A DNA stretch of 64,000 nt from Myxococcales bacterium 68-20 (GCA_001899635.1 MKVQ01000014.1:107904-171903); one strand, 5' to 3'; positions 10,054-19,935 are shown, counted from the first letter of the stretch. Notes: generated from the letters alone by a model not told the origin. A program made the numbers and translations.

Positions 10054-11067
10054 TCAGAACTGCCCGGTGAGCGCCGCGCCGCCGCCGGTCGTGGTCGCGG
10101 TCGGCACGACCTGGATCTTGCTCGGGAACGCCACGAGGCCGATCGTCCCGAGGACGCCGACCGAGAGGCCGACCGCTGCGACGGCGAACCAGGTGTTCCG
10201 CACGTCGTCGGAGGCGCAGAAGATGCTGGTGCTCGTCCGGCACGTCGGGCTGAGAAGCGCCATCATCCCCCAGACGTAGGCGGACGGAGCGGCGACGACG
10301 AAGCCCACGACGCCTGTCGCGGCCGACGCGACGAAGAGCGGGTTCGTCTTCGTCTCGGGCGGGGGAGCTCCCGGCGCGGCGACCACGGTGGATGCTTCGC
10401 CCGGCGCGGGGGGCGTGCTCGCGCGGCCGTCGCCGACCGCGAGCGCGGGGATCTGCACCGTGCGCTGCTCGCCTTCGGCCAGCGTGATCGTCTGGCGGAA
10501 GGGCGCTCGTCCCGGCGCCGAGGCGTCGATGACGTGCGCGCCGGGGTCGACGACGGTGAGCAGATCCCACGCCGGCTTGCGGAGCACCGTGCCATCGACC
10601 TTCACCTCGAGGTCGGGCTCTTCGCGGACGACGTGAACGGCGAGCCGCGGCACACGCCCGGAGAGGAGCGCGAGGTGCTCGTTCGCGATCTTCTCGCGAT
10701 CCTTGCGGCCGTCCTTCACCGCCTGGCTCGAGGCGGCCTTCATCTCGAGATACGCGGTGCCGAAGCGGCCCTCCTTCTCGTGACAGATGGCGAGGTTCAG
10801 GAGCGTGCCGCCGCCGGGGTCGAGCCGCTGGCTCTCGGCGAGCTTCGGGCAAGCCTCGGCGTATCGCCCACGGTCCATCAGCTGGCGCCCTTCCTCGAAG
10901 AGCGACTGGGCGAGCATCTGGTCGGAGACCGACGGTGCGGCCTGGGCGGTCCCGGTGAGGATGGCCCGAGGAGCCGCCGCACGAGCATCGGCAGCGGCGA
11001 ACGCGATGCCGGCGCATGTCACCGCGGCCAGGATGCTCGAAGCGCGCATGTCTGAACGGCGTAGCAC
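10054..11067 (-). CDS. secreted TPR/PEGA-like hypothetical protein
   Basis: Signal peptide; SDQMLAQSLFEEGRQLMDRGRYAEACPKLAESQRLDPGGGTLLNLAICHEKEGRFGTAY TPR-like region typical of myxobacterial proteins; C-terminal TM segments. Confidence 0.75.
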   Translation of the reverse strand: MLRRSDMRASSILAAVTCAGIAFAAADARAAAPRAILTGTAQAAPSVSDQMLAQSLFEEGRQLMDRGRYAEACPKLAESQRLDPGGGTLLNLAICHEKEGRFGTAYLEMKAASSQAVKDGRKDREKIANEHLALLSGRVPRLAVHVVREEPDLEVKVDGTVLRKPAWDLLTVVDPGAHVIDASAPGRAPFRQTITLAEGEQRTVQIPALAVGDGRASTPPAPGEASTVVAAPGAPPPETKTNPLFVASAATGVVGFVVAAPSAYVWGMMALLSPTCRTSTSIFCASDDVRNTWFAVAAVGLSVGVLGTIGLVAFPSKIQVVPTATTTGGGAALTGQF

Positions 11068-11120
11068 GCCGTCGGCCCGCGATCTCGCGTCCTCGCCGTC
11101 TCAGCGCCTCGTTCTCGAGG

Positions 11121-13289
11121 TCACGGAGGCAGCACGCGGACGTCGAGGTTCCACGGCCCCTCTGCCCCGGCGTAACCGTCGATCTGCACCCAGTACGTAC
11201 CCGCGGCGAGCGGCAGGTCGAGGAAGCTCCGGTTCGGGTTCGTCCCGGGGTTGCACGCATTCGTGATCTCGACGCCCGGGCACGGGCCGCCGCGGCGCAC
11301 GCTGAGCAGCGTCGTGTTGACCGAGCCGCTCATGTCGAAGACGACGCGGCGCGGCTGGGTGAGGACGAGTCGCAGGAGCTGATCCTTCGCACCGCCGATC
11401 GGCTGCCCGGGCGCGTCGCAGCCGGCGCTGAAGTTGGCGGTCGCGTTGGTGGTGTCGCCCGTGAAGAAGCCGCCCGTCTCCGGGATCGTCTGCGGGTTCA
11501 CGCAGCTGTCGGAGGTCACCGTGGTCGGCGGCACCGTCGGGCGGACGAGCGCCGTGAGCTGCGTCGAGAGCCCTTGTTCGTCCGCGATCACCGCGCGGTA
11601 GCTGCCGGCGGGGAGGTTACGTCGCGAGACGCGCTGCGGGGTGATGCCCGGCGAGCACTGGAGGAGATCGCTGAGCCCACACGCGGCCCGGCTCAGCGAG
11701 ACCGCGCCGATCTCGTTCAGCGGGAAGCGCCCGATGAGCAGCACATCGCTCGCCTGCGTCAGATCGAGCTTGTAAGCGGCGTTGGGACCGCCTGCGAAGC
11801 AGCCGTTCCTGATCGCGTCTTCCTGGTCGGCGAGGTCGACGGACACGGTGGTGTTCGGCGCGATGTCCGGGGCGGTCGCGCACGATTGGTTCGGGGGGGC
11901 CAGCGTCGCCGGGTACGTCTTCACGACGACGTTGGCGTCGATCTGCGTCGTGCCCGCGACGCTGAAGACGTGCGACCCCGCGGGGAGGCTCCGCGCGAAG
12001 ACCGGCGGTGAGCTCCCCGCTCGACAGCGGAGCTCGTCGGTGCACGTCGAGCTTCGCATGCTCACGACAGGCTCGCCGATGCCCGAGAGCGTCGAGGCGA
12101 AGATCCGGACGTCGCGCGGCTCGGCGAGCGTGAAGGAGTAGGTGAGCTCGCCGGTCCTTGCCCGCTGACATGCCGACTCGAGGTCCTTCGTCGGATCGAC
12201 GAGCGAGACGGTGAACGGCGCGTCGAGCGGGACCGGTTGCGGCGCGGCGCACGACTCGTTCGTCGGTTTGCTCGACGCGGTGAGCATGTCGACCGTCACG
12301 TCGACCCGCGACTCGGCCTGGGTCGTGACGACGGCGTAGACGGTGGTCCCGGCGGCGACGCTCCTCGCGATCGTGCGTGCTTCCGAAGCGCCTCCGATGC
12401 GGCCGCAGTGGAGCTCGGACGCCGCCTGTCCACATGTCGACTGGAGCGCGACGGCGACCTCGTTCGTCGGTGCGCTCGTCCTCGCACGGACGAGCACGTC
12501 CTTCGCCGCGCCGGGCGGGACCGTGATCGCGAGCACGATGTCACGTGCAGCCGCCGGGCTCGTCACCGTGCACGTGGTGGCGTAGTCCTTCTTGGTGGCG
12601 GTCGTGCCGAGGAGGAACGTGCCCGGCGCGGTGACGGCGAGGGCGGTCCCACATTCGTCGTTCGCGGGGACGGAGCACGGCTGCTCGTCGATGAGGCCGT
12701 TGCAGTTGTCGTCCTTGAAGTTGCCGCAGATCTCCGTGCGGAGGCTGCTCACGGTCGGATCGGTGTCGTCGCAGTCGCGGCTCGGCGCGCAGTGGTCGTC
12801 GGGGTCGCCGTCGCCGTCGGAGTCACGCTCGGAATGCTCGCACTCCTTGGTCGCCTCGACGCATCGATCGATCGTGCAGTAGTTGCCGTCCTGGCAGGTC
12901 ACGACGGGGCCGGGGACGCAGCCCATGCGGAGGACGCACTTCTCCTGACCGTTGCAGTACTCGGAGTCGGCGCACTGCGTGTCGTCGGGGACGTTGCGGC
13001 ACCGCGAGAGGGTCGTGTCACAACGGTCGAAGGTGCAGGGGATGAGGTCGTCGCACTGCGAGTCCTCCGTGCACGGGCCGCCGAGGGTGGGATCGAAATC
13101 GGGCCCGGCGTCGGCGCCGCCGCCACCGTCCTCGACGTCGCTCCCGGCGTCGTACGGTACGATGAAGAGGTCCTTGCCGTCGCTCCCGCACCCGGCCGAG
13201 ACCGCGGACGCGCCGGCGACCCCGGCAAGCGCGAGAGCGCCGCCCCAGACGATCGAACGCACGGTGAGGCCCGAGCGCGTCTTCGCCAC
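11121..13289 (-). CDS. large secreted/lipoprotein with MopI-type putative metal-binding motif
   Basis: DSDGDGDPDDHCAPSRDCDDTDPTVSSLRTEICGNFKDDNCNGLIDEQPC matches the myxococcal putative metal-binding motif; repeated NDECGTALAVTAPGTF / NESCAAPQPVPLDAPF / SCVNPQTIPETGGFF modules. Start uncertain (GTG at 13289 or 13262). Confidence 0.8.
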   Translation of the reverse strand: MAKTRSGLTVRSIVWGGALALAGVAGASAVSAGCGSDGKDLFIVPYDAGSDVEDGGGGADAGPDFDPTLGGPCTEDSQCDDLIPCTFDRCDTTLSRCRNVPDDTQCADSEYCNGQEKCVLRMGCVPGPVVTCQDGNYCTIDRCVEATKECEHSERDSDGDGDPDDHCAPSRDCDDTDPTVSSLRTEICGNFKDDNCNGLIDEQPCSVPANDECGTALAVTAPGTFLLGTTATKKDYATTCTVTSPAAARDIVLAITVPPGAAKDVLVRARTSAPTNEVAVALQSTCGQAASELHCGRIGGASEARTIARSVAAGTTVYAVVTTQAESRVDVTVDMLTASSKPTNESCAAPQPVPLDAPFTVSLVDPTKDLESACQRARTGELTYSFTLAEPRDVRIFASTLSGIGEPVVSMRSSTCTDELRCRAGSSPPVFARSLPAGSHVFSVAGTTQIDANVVVKTYPATLAPPNQSCATAPDIAPNTTVSVDLADQEDAIRNGCFAGGPNAAYKLDLTQASDVLLIGRFPLNEIGAVSLSRAACGLSDLLQCSPGITPQRVSRRNLPAGSYRAVIADEQGLSTQLTALVRPTVPPTTVTSDSCVNPQTIPETGGFFTGDTTNATANFSAGCDAPGQPIGGAKDQLLRLVLTQPRRVVFDMSGSVNTTLLSVRRGGPCPGVEITNACNPGTNPNRSFLDLPLAAGTYWVQIDGYAGAEGPWNLDVRVLPP

Positions 13290-13345
13290 TCGCCTACTCG
13301 ACTCGACCACTCGACGACTCGACGACTCGCATGCCCATGCCCATG
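13290..13345. repeat. short imperfect tandem repeat (CTCGA/GACGACTCG and ATGCCC units)
   Basis: Sequence ..ctactcgactcgaccactcgacgactcgacgactcgcatgcccatgcccatg.. Confidence 0.6.
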
Positions 13346-13363
13346 CTCCGCCTCGCCTTGCGA

Positions 13364-13507
13364 CTAGAGCGCCTTCACGAGCGGGATCTCGTGCCCGTTC
13401 GGGCACTCCGCTTTGAAGTCGCGCTCCGCCTTCTCGCGCGGGACGCGGACCTTTTCCCTGCACTCGGGGCAGCTGACCTCGACGATGTCCTCGTCGTCTT
13501 TCGGCAT
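13364..13507 (-). CDS. small zinc-ribbon-like protein (47 aa)
   Basis: Not in the ORF track. Reverse-strand ATG..TAG ORF MPKDDEDIVEVSCPECREKVRVPREKAERDFKAECPNGHEIPLVKAL with CPEC...C.NGH zinc-ribbon pattern. Confidence 0.7.
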   Translation of the reverse strand: MPKDDEDIVEVSCPECREKVRVPREKAERDFKAECPNGHEIPLVKAL

Positions 13508-13611
13508 GCCCGAAGCCTAGCACTGCTCGGCTGGAGGCCGAAGCCCGCGGCTCCTGCGTCCATGAAGGGTCGTTTGGCTCGCCCGCTCGTGATACGAGAC
13601 GGATCATCGAG

Positions 13612-14535
13612 TTGAAGAGCCTTCTCCCGCTCCGCGCCGTCCTCGTCACCGGCAAGGGTGGCGTCGGCAAGACGACCGTCGCAGCATCGCTTGCGCGCTT
13701 CGCGGCGCAGTGCGGCAAGCGCGTCCTCGTCGCCGAGATCGCGGACGAGGACGCGACGACGTCGGCGCTGGCCGACGCCCTCGGTGTCGCGAAGATCACG
13801 GACGAGCCGTGGGAGATCGCTCCGAACCTGCGCGTCGTCGCGCTCGCCCCCGCGCTCGGCCACCAGCGGTTCCTTCGCGACGTCCTGCCGATGAAGGTTC
13901 TCGCCGACGCGGCGATGCGTGCGGGAGCGATCCGCCGATTCCTCGCGGCTGCGCCGACGTTCCCCGAGATGGGCGTGCTCTACCGGTTGCTCGATCTCGT
14001 TCGCACCAAGCGCAGGGACGGGGCCGTGGAGCACGAGATGATCATCGTCGACCTGCCCGCGACCGGGCATGCGCTTGCGCTCGCGCAGATCCCGGCATCG
14101 CTCCTGCGCGTGATCCCGAGCGGTCCGATCGCTGCAGCCGTGAGGGAGGGGCTCGAGCTCTTGCAGGACCCTGTGCGCACCGGCGCGGTCGTCGTCACGC
14201 TGCCGGAGACGTTGCCCGTCAGCGAAGCGCTCGAGCTCGTTCAGGGCATCGAACAGCACAGCATCCCGCTGGCGCAGGTCTTCTTGAACCGCGTGCCGTT
14301 CGATCCGTTCAGCGACGAGGAGCGAGTGTTCGTCCGATCACTCCTCGACGGTGAGAGGCCTCCGATGCTCGGCGCGCGGACGCTCGAGCGGATCGACCGG
14401 GCGCGCGTCGCGCTCGAGCGCCTCTCGCAAGCGGTCTCCGTGCCGGTCGGCGTGCTCCAGGACGTCTGGCTCGAGGGCCCCCGCCTCGCCGAGGAGATGG
14501 CCTCGCTCATGGCCGTCGAGGAGGTACACCAGTGA
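13612..14535 (+). CDS. ArsA/GET3-family anion-transporting ATPase (first of pair)
   Basis: Deviant Walker A VLVTGKGGVGKTTVAASLARFAA; IIVDLPATGHALALAQIP. TTG start. Confidence 0.88.
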   Translation: MKSLLPLRAVLVTGKGGVGKTTVAASLARFAAQCGKRVLVAEIADEDATTSALADALGVAKITDEPWEIAPNLRVVALAPALGHQRFLRDVLPMKVLADAAMRAGAIRRFLAAAPTFPEMGVLYRLLDLVRTKRRDGAVEHEMIIVDLPATGHALALAQIPASLLRVIPSGPIAAAVREGLELLQDPVRTGAVVVTLPETLPVSEALELVQGIEQHSIPLAQVFLNRVPFDPFSDEERVFVRSLLDGERPPMLGARTLERIDRARVALERLSQAVSVPVGVLQDVWLEGPRLAEEMASLMAVEEVHQ

Positions 14536-15746
14536 GCTCGTCACGACCGCTGGACGTCCGGCCGAGCCTCGCCGACGCTCAGCCGACGTTCCTCGAGCCG
14601 CTGGTCCGCAGCAAGCGCGTGATCGTGTGCGCCGGCGCCGGTGGCGTCGGAAAGACGACGACGGCGGCCGCGCTCGGCCTTGCGAGCGCCTTGGCCGGGC
14701 GGAGGACCCTCGTCCTCACGATCGACCCCGCGCGTCGGCTCGCCGAGGCGATGGGCATCCCCGAGGCATCACGGGCACCCGCGCCGGTGCCCCGCGAGAA
14801 GCTCACGATGCTGGGGGTCCCGGTCCACGGTGAGCTCGATGCGTGGATGCTCAGCCCCGAGGTCGTCTTCGAGACGATGGTGCGCCGGCTCGCCGGCGAC
14901 GAGGCGCGCGTCCAGGCGATCCTCGCGAACCGTCTCTACCAGCACCTCTCCAAGATCGTCGCCGGCATGCAGGAGTACACCGCGGCCGAGGCGCTCTACT
15001 CGCTCTCGACCGAGGGCAAGTACGACCTCGTGGTGCTCGACACGCCGCCGTCGCGCAACGCGCTCGCGTTCCTCGAGGCTCCCCGCAAGCTCTCCATGTT
15101 CCTCGACGAGCGCGTCATCGGGGTCTTCCTTCCGGCCGGCGGCGGCCAGAAGAAAGGCGCCTTCGTTCGCGCAGCCTCGGACCTGGCCGAGCGTGTCTTC
15201 ACGAAGGCCTTCGGTGAGGGCTTCTACAAGGACCTGCAGGACTTCCTCGGGGCCTTCTCGGGGATGTTCGGCGGGATGCGGGCCCACGCCGAGGCGGTCC
15301 GTCGGCTGCTCTCCTCCGACGAGGCCGCGTTCGTCCTCGTGACGAGCCCGGAGCCCGCCGCGCTCGCCGAGGCCGGATTTTTCCAGGAGAAGATCACGCA
15401 GCTCGGCCTTCCTTTCGAGGGCTACGTCCTCAACCGCAGCTGGGCCTACACGCGCGGATTCGGCGGACCCGAGGAAATCGTGCTTCCTCCGGCGGCGGAA
15501 GAGCACCAGCGCGTCGCGCTGCGAAAGCTCGGCCAGCTCGCCGACGGCGAGCGATGGCGCGCGCAGCGCGACCGCGATCTGCTCGCACGGCTGAGGATGG
15601 ACGCGGCGCGCCATAGTCTCGGCGCAGCCGCGCGCGGGGACGGGGGCGGGGCCGCGATCGCCACCCCGCACCTCGGCGGCGCGGTCGAGGATCTGGCCGG
15701 GCTAGCCGAGCTTGCACGGAACCTCGTCCACCTCGACAACGCCTGA
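14532..15746 (+). CDS. ArsA/GET3-family anion-transporting ATPase (second of pair)
   Basis: VIVCAGAGGVGKTTTAAALGLASALAGRRTLVLTIDPARRLAEAMG; VVLDTPPSRNALAFLEAPRKL. Overlaps the first gene. Confidence 0.92.
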   Translation: MSSSRPLDVRPSLADAQPTFLEPLVRSKRVIVCAGAGGVGKTTTAAALGLASALAGRRTLVLTIDPARRLAEAMGIPEASRAPAPVPREKLTMLGVPVHGELDAWMLSPEVVFETMVRRLAGDEARVQAILANRLYQHLSKIVAGMQEYTAAEALYSLSTEGKYDLVVLDTPPSRNALAFLEAPRKLSMFLDERVIGVFLPAGGGQKKGAFVRAASDLAERVFTKAFGEGFYKDLQDFLGAFSGMFGGMRAHAEAVRRLLSSDEAAFVLVTSPEPAALAEAGFFQEKITQLGLPFEGYVLNRSWAYTRGFGGPEEIVLPPAAEEHQRVALRKLGQLADGERWRAQRDRDLLARLRMDAARHSLGAAARGDGGGAAIATPHLGGAVEDLAGLAELARNLVHLDNA

Positions 15747-15799
15747 TAGGATGGCTGGCGCGTGGGTTCGCAGCAGGCGTGGCCCGCCCGCCAACGTCC

Positions 15800-17548
15800 A
15801 TGAAGGCCGTCGACTTCTACAAGCTCCCGAGAGCCATCCAGGACCGCTTCGTCGGTTCGGTGATGAGCGGCTTCCCGCCGGCGCCGATTTTGGCGGTGAA
15901 GGGAGGAACGTCGACGAAGCTCGTGTGGCTCGGCGTCAGCGGCGCGAGCTTCATCGCCCTGATCGTCGCCGCTCGCCTCGGATACGGCGCGCTCGAGAGC
16001 GGGCTCTCCCTCCACTCGGCGAAGGTGCTCCCGCTCTACCTCGTTCTCGTCTTCGGCGTCGCCTTCGGATTGGTGCAGGCGTTTGCACGCGTCGTGAGGG
16101 AGCGCGCGCTACCGTACACCGCAGGCGTCTATCTCTTCCCGTCGTGCCTCATCGACGCCCGCGACGATCAGTTCCGGATCTACGAGACGCGGGATCTCTC
16201 CGGAGTCGACCCCCAGGGCAACGCGATCCGCGTCGTCTTCGCCGGGGGCGTGCAGTTCCTCTTCCCGCTGGGCAAGCCGGAGACGGCGAGGGAGATCGTC
16301 GAGCAGATCCAGGCGGCACGCGACCGCGCGATGCGCGCCCATGCGACGGAGGATCCGAAGGAGCTCGTCGCGGTCGACCCGCTCCACAACCCTCGCTTCT
16401 CGAGCCCGGTCGGCCCGCGCGATGCCTATGAGCTCCGTCGCGCGCCGTGGGGCAAGCTCGGGCCCGTGGTCGCGGCCGGCGTGGCGATCGTCCTCGGTCC
16501 GACGCTGTGGATGCTCCGCAACTCCGGCAGCGACAAGAACATGTACGCGCTGGCGACGAAGGCGAACGACTCGGCGTCGTACCGCCTCTATCTCGACCAC
16601 GGCGATGCCTTCAAGGGCGAGGTCGGCGACGTCCTCCTTCCGCGTTCGGAGCTGCGCGACGCCGAGAAGACCGGCACCGTCGAGGCGCTCCTCCTCTACA
16701 AGAAGAACCATCCCGGCTCGAAGATCGCGAACGAGGTTGCCGCCTCGATCCGGAAGGCGATGCTCGAGGAGCTCGAGAAGGCGAAGCAGCCGGGCACGCT
16801 CGCAGCGCTCCAGGATTTCGCGAAGCGCTACCCCGAGCACGGCGTCCAGCCGGAGCTCGACGCCGCGATCCACGCCGTCTACGCGCGTGAGCTCGAGGTC
16901 TACAAGAAGAAGGCGCCCAAGAAGGACGCCGGAGCGACGGCCTTCGTGGAGCGGCTGTTCGCCTACGCCGAGAAGCACGGTCCCGCGGTCGAGGTCCGCT
17001 TCAAGCGGAAGGCGCCGACGACGATGGAGCGGGCGGACCAGTTCATCCTCAAGACGCCCACGTTCATGGGCGTCGTCTCGTACCCCTCGCGCTTCTTCGA
17101 CGAGAAGCACGCTGGCCCGCGCGAGGCCGCGCTCGGAAAGACGCTCGTGACCCAGTTCGACGGTGGCCTCGCCGACGAGCTGTTCGAGGTCGGCCTCGGA
17201 CCGGTCGTCACGGAGGCCGACCTGCCCGAGGTGAAGGTGCCGACGCTCTTCGTCACGCACGTCGCCGAGTGGTCGGGCCACAACTACACGGCCAGCCGTC
17301 CGCGAGGCAGCTACATCGGGGTGAACTTCGGCTTCGAGGCCGCGTTCGTCATCCCCGGCGAGCCGAAGCCCTACAAGTTCAAGGCCGACATCTTCAAGCA
17401 CGCCGCCACCCACGTGCTCAACAACCCCGACGAGCCGATCCTCGCCCCCGGGCAGGCCGAAGAGAAGGTCTACGAGACGATGGGGCAGGACGCGTTCGAG
17501 CAGTTCGGCAAGCGGCTGCTCGCGGGCTTCTTCGTGGCGCAGAAGTAG
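15800..17548 (+). CDS. hypothetical membrane protein
   Basis: Long ORF with TM segments and GC3-rich coding pattern; no family recognised. Confidence 0.7.
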   Translation: MKAVDFYKLPRAIQDRFVGSVMSGFPPAPILAVKGGTSTKLVWLGVSGASFIALIVAARLGYGALESGLSLHSAKVLPLYLVLVFGVAFGLVQAFARVVRERALPYTAGVYLFPSCLIDARDDQFRIYETRDLSGVDPQGNAIRVVFAGGVQFLFPLGKPETAREIVEQIQAARDRAMRAHATEDPKELVAVDPLHNPRFSSPVGPRDAYELRRAPWGKLGPVVAAGVAIVLGPTLWMLRNSGSDKNMYALATKANDSASYRLYLDHGDAFKGEVGDVLLPRSELRDAEKTGTVEALLLYKKNHPGSKIANEVAASIRKAMLEELEKAKQPGTLAALQDFAKRYPEHGVQPELDAAIHAVYARELEVYKKKAPKKDAGATAFVERLFAYAEKHGPAVEVRFKRKAPTTMERADQFILKTPTFMGVVSYPSRFFDEKHAGPREAALGKTLVTQFDGGLADELFEVGLGPVVTEADLPEVKVPTLFVTHVAEWSGHNYTASRPRGSYIGVNFGFEAAFVIPGEPKPYKFKADIFKHAATHVLNNPDEPILAPGQAEEKVYETMGQDAFEQFGKRLLAGFFVAQK

Positions 17549-17646
17549 CTCGTAGGGATCGCGAGCCCGAGGGCCGAGCGGCGACCGCAGGATCCCCGCG
17601 GCAGTGTCGTTCGTTCGCGAGGCGCGAGGCGCGAGACCGTGGCCGC

Positions 17647-18732
17647 TCACCCCCGCGGTGCGGCGAGCGGCCTGGCGCCGTGGCCGGCGTCGATCGGACG
17701 GAGGTCGATGCGCTCACCGTCCTGCGCGTAGCCGCCCTCGAACGGGTCGCTCGCGAGGAAGAGCGGTGTGTCGAGGTCGATGAAGTCGAAGCCACCGATG
17801 CCCGCGGCGATGCTCGCCGACGTGCCCATTGCCAGGCGCGTCTCCACCATTCCGCCGATCATGCGCACCAGCCCTTCGGCTTTCGTGCGCCTGACGATCG
17901 CGAGCGCCTCGAAGATCCCCGACTTCATGATCTTCACGTTCACGGCGTCCGCAGCGCGTCGTCGCTTCGCCTCGCCGACGTCGTCCGCGCTGGTGACCGA
18001 CTCGTCGATTGCGACGAGGAGGCCGGTTCGGCTGCGCACTTCGGCCAGCGCGTCCCAGTCGCCGGGCGCGACGGGCTGCTCGAATAGCGCGATCCGCGCC
18101 CGAGCGGCTTCTGCCGCGAAGCGCACCGCCTCGTCGACGGTGAAGCCGCCGTTGGCGTCGACGAGGATGCGCGCGTCCGGCCGCGCGGCGCGGACCGCGA
18201 GGACGCGGGCGACATCACGATCGACGTCGCCGCCGCCGACCTTCATCTTGAGCGTGCAGAACGCCGCGAACGCTCGCGCCTCGCGCTCCGCGTCGTCGAC
18301 GCTGCCCGTCGTGATCGTGATGTCGGTCACGAGCTCGCGCTCGGCGCCGCCGAGGAGCGCGTGCAGCGGCCTTCCGGCACGGCGCGCGCGTGCGTCGAAG
18401 ACGGCGGTCTCGATCGCGCAGGCGGCCGAAGGGGACACGCTGCACGTCGCACGCACGTGCTCGCGAATGGCGTCGTCGTCGTCGAGGTCGATGCCTTCGA
18501 GGCGCGGCGCCGCGAGCGCGCACGCGGCGAGGACCTGCTCCTGCGTCTCGCCGTTGAACGCAGGGAACGGAGCTCCCTCGCCCCATCCCCGGAGGCCCCC
18601 GTCGACGACGAGCTCGACGAGGACGTTCTTCGCCTCGACCTGGGCGCCGCCGGCGATGCCGAAGGGCTTCTTCATCGGGACATCGAGCTTGAGGGCAGTG
18701 AGCGTGAGGATGTGCGAGCGGCGGGACAAGGT
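17647..18732 (-). CDS. enolase-superfamily dipeptide epimerase / muconate cycloisomerase-like
   Basis: LKMKVGGGDVDRDVARVLAVRAARPDARILVDANGGFTVDEA..FEQPVAPGDWDALAEV..LLVAIDESV..NVKIMKSGIFEAL enolase-superfamily signature. Start approximate. Confidence 0.88.
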   Translation of the reverse strand, partial: TLSRRSHILTLTALKLDVPMKKPFGIAGGAQVEAKNVLVELVVDGGLRGWGEGAPFPAFNGETQEQVLAACALAAPRLEGIDLDDDDAIREHVRATCSVSPSAACAIETAVFDARARRAGRPLHALLGGAERELVTDITITTGSVDDAEREARAFAAFCTLKMKVGGGDVDRDVARVLAVRAARPDARILVDANGGFTVDEAVRFAAEAARARIALFEQPVAPGDWDALAEVRSRTGLLVAIDESVTSADDVGEAKRRRAADAVNVKIMKSGIFEALAIVRRTKAEGLVRMIGGMVETRLAMGTSASIAAGIGGFDFIDLDTPLFLASDPFEGGYAQDGERIDLRPIDAGHGARPLAAPRG

Positions 18733-19011
18733 CGCCAATCCTGTCGTCAAGACGCTGCCGGGGGCAAGCAAGCTCGACGTTTCAGGTGCGGTCCTTCGTC
18801 GCGATCGCCGCGACCGAGCGCTGCTTCGCGTGCGGCACGGCCGATTTCATGCCGCTTCATGATTGGTGCATAGCGCACCGATGCAGAATGACCGTGTCGC
18901 CAATGTTCGGAAATGGCGGCGGAGGTCGCGATTCGTCATCGACTTGTAATTCGTTGTCGAACAACCGCTCGCGCCATTGATCAGCAACGTGGTGGCGACC
19001 ACCATCAGGGC

Positions 19012-19572
19012 ATGCATCGCAACCACACAGCTCTCAAGGCGCTCCTCGTCGCTGCAGCCACGCTGCTCTCGGCGGGAGCATGGGCGCAACACACGCAGGG
19101 CAAGGCGACCGACAAGGTCGAGAAGGCCGGCGAGAAGACCGAGAAGGGCGCGCAGAAGGCCGGCGAGAAGGCCGAGAAGGCTGCGGAGAAGGCTGGAGAG
19201 AAGGCCGAGAAGGCCGCCAAGGACTCGAAAGAGGCCCTCGAGCACTCCAAGACCAAGACGGCGGAGGAGCGGGCCGCCCGCAAGGCGAAGGAGCACGAGG
19301 CGCAGCGCGAGAAGCTGGCGGCGACGTGGAAGGGGCCGGTCAACGAAAGCCTCCGTCAGGAGCTCCGCCGCCACGCCGAGCGTCTTGCGCGCCTCGAGCG
19401 GATCAAGGACGTCGCCGAGACGGAGAAGGACAAGGACAGCGCGGAGAAGGCCGACAAGCTCATCGCGAAGGAGAAGGAGCGTCACGACAAGTGGATCGGC
19501 AAGCACGCGACTCCCATGAAGCCCGGGACCACGCCCGCACCTGCGGGTGAGAAGAAGGAAGGTGTGAAGTGA
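19012..19572 (+). CDS. exported LEA-like Ala/Lys/Glu 11-mer repeat protein
   Basis: Signal peptide (MHRNHTALKALLVAAATLLSAGAWAQ) followed by VEKAGEKTEKG-AQKAGEKAEKA-AEKAGEKAEKA-AKDSKEALEHS, four consecutive 11-residue units. Confidence 0.75.
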   Translation: MHRNHTALKALLVAAATLLSAGAWAQHTQGKATDKVEKAGEKTEKGAQKAGEKAEKAAEKAGEKAEKAAKDSKEALEHSKTKTAEERAARKAKEHEAQREKLAATWKGPVNESLRQELRRHAERLARLERIKDVAETEKDKDSAEKADKLIAKEKERHDKWIGKHATPMKPGTTPAPAGEKKEGVK

Positions 19573-19841
19573 AGCGCGCTCTCATGATCCTCGCCGCCGG
19601 CGTCCTCGCGATCGCGGCCTGCGAGCAGAAGCCCACCGAGACGAAGCCGGAGGAGTCGAAGCAGCCGACGACGACCGGCGCGACGACGATCACCGAGACC
19701 ACCACGATGGCACCGCCGGTGATCGTCGAGGCGGACCTCTCCACCCCGGCGGACTTCGAAGAGTCCGCGGAAAAGGCGATCTCGAAGACGAACTACAAGA
19801 GCGAGCTCGCCGTGCTCGAGGTCGACATCGCGAAGGAGTAG
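19569..19841 (+). CDS. small lipoprotein
   Basis: MKRALMILAAGVLAIAACEQKPTETK with lipobox; GTGA overlap with the upstream gene. Confidence 0.75.
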   Translation: MKRALMILAAGVLAIAACEQKPTETKPEESKQPTTTGATTITETTTMAPPVIVEADLSTPADFEESAEKAISKTNYKSELAVLEVDIAKE

Positions 19842-19884
19842 CCCTGCGGCGCAGCCTTCCTTCTCTTGGGCAATCGAGTCGTAA

Positions 19885-19922
19885 CGATCGCGCGCCGACC
19901 GAACGTCGGCGGCGCGCGATCG
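19885..19922. terminator. strong GC hairpin between convergent genes
   Basis: CGATCGCGCGCCGAC-cgaac-GTCGGCGGCGCGCGATCG inverted repeat between the 19841 (+) and 19936 (-) gene ends. Confidence 0.6.
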
Positions 19923-19935
19923 TCCGCCGGCCCGC

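Noticed and set aside
13612-15746. Arsenic resistance operon
   Set aside because: Only ArsA-like ATPases are present; no arsB, arsC, arsR or ACR3 gene adjacent.
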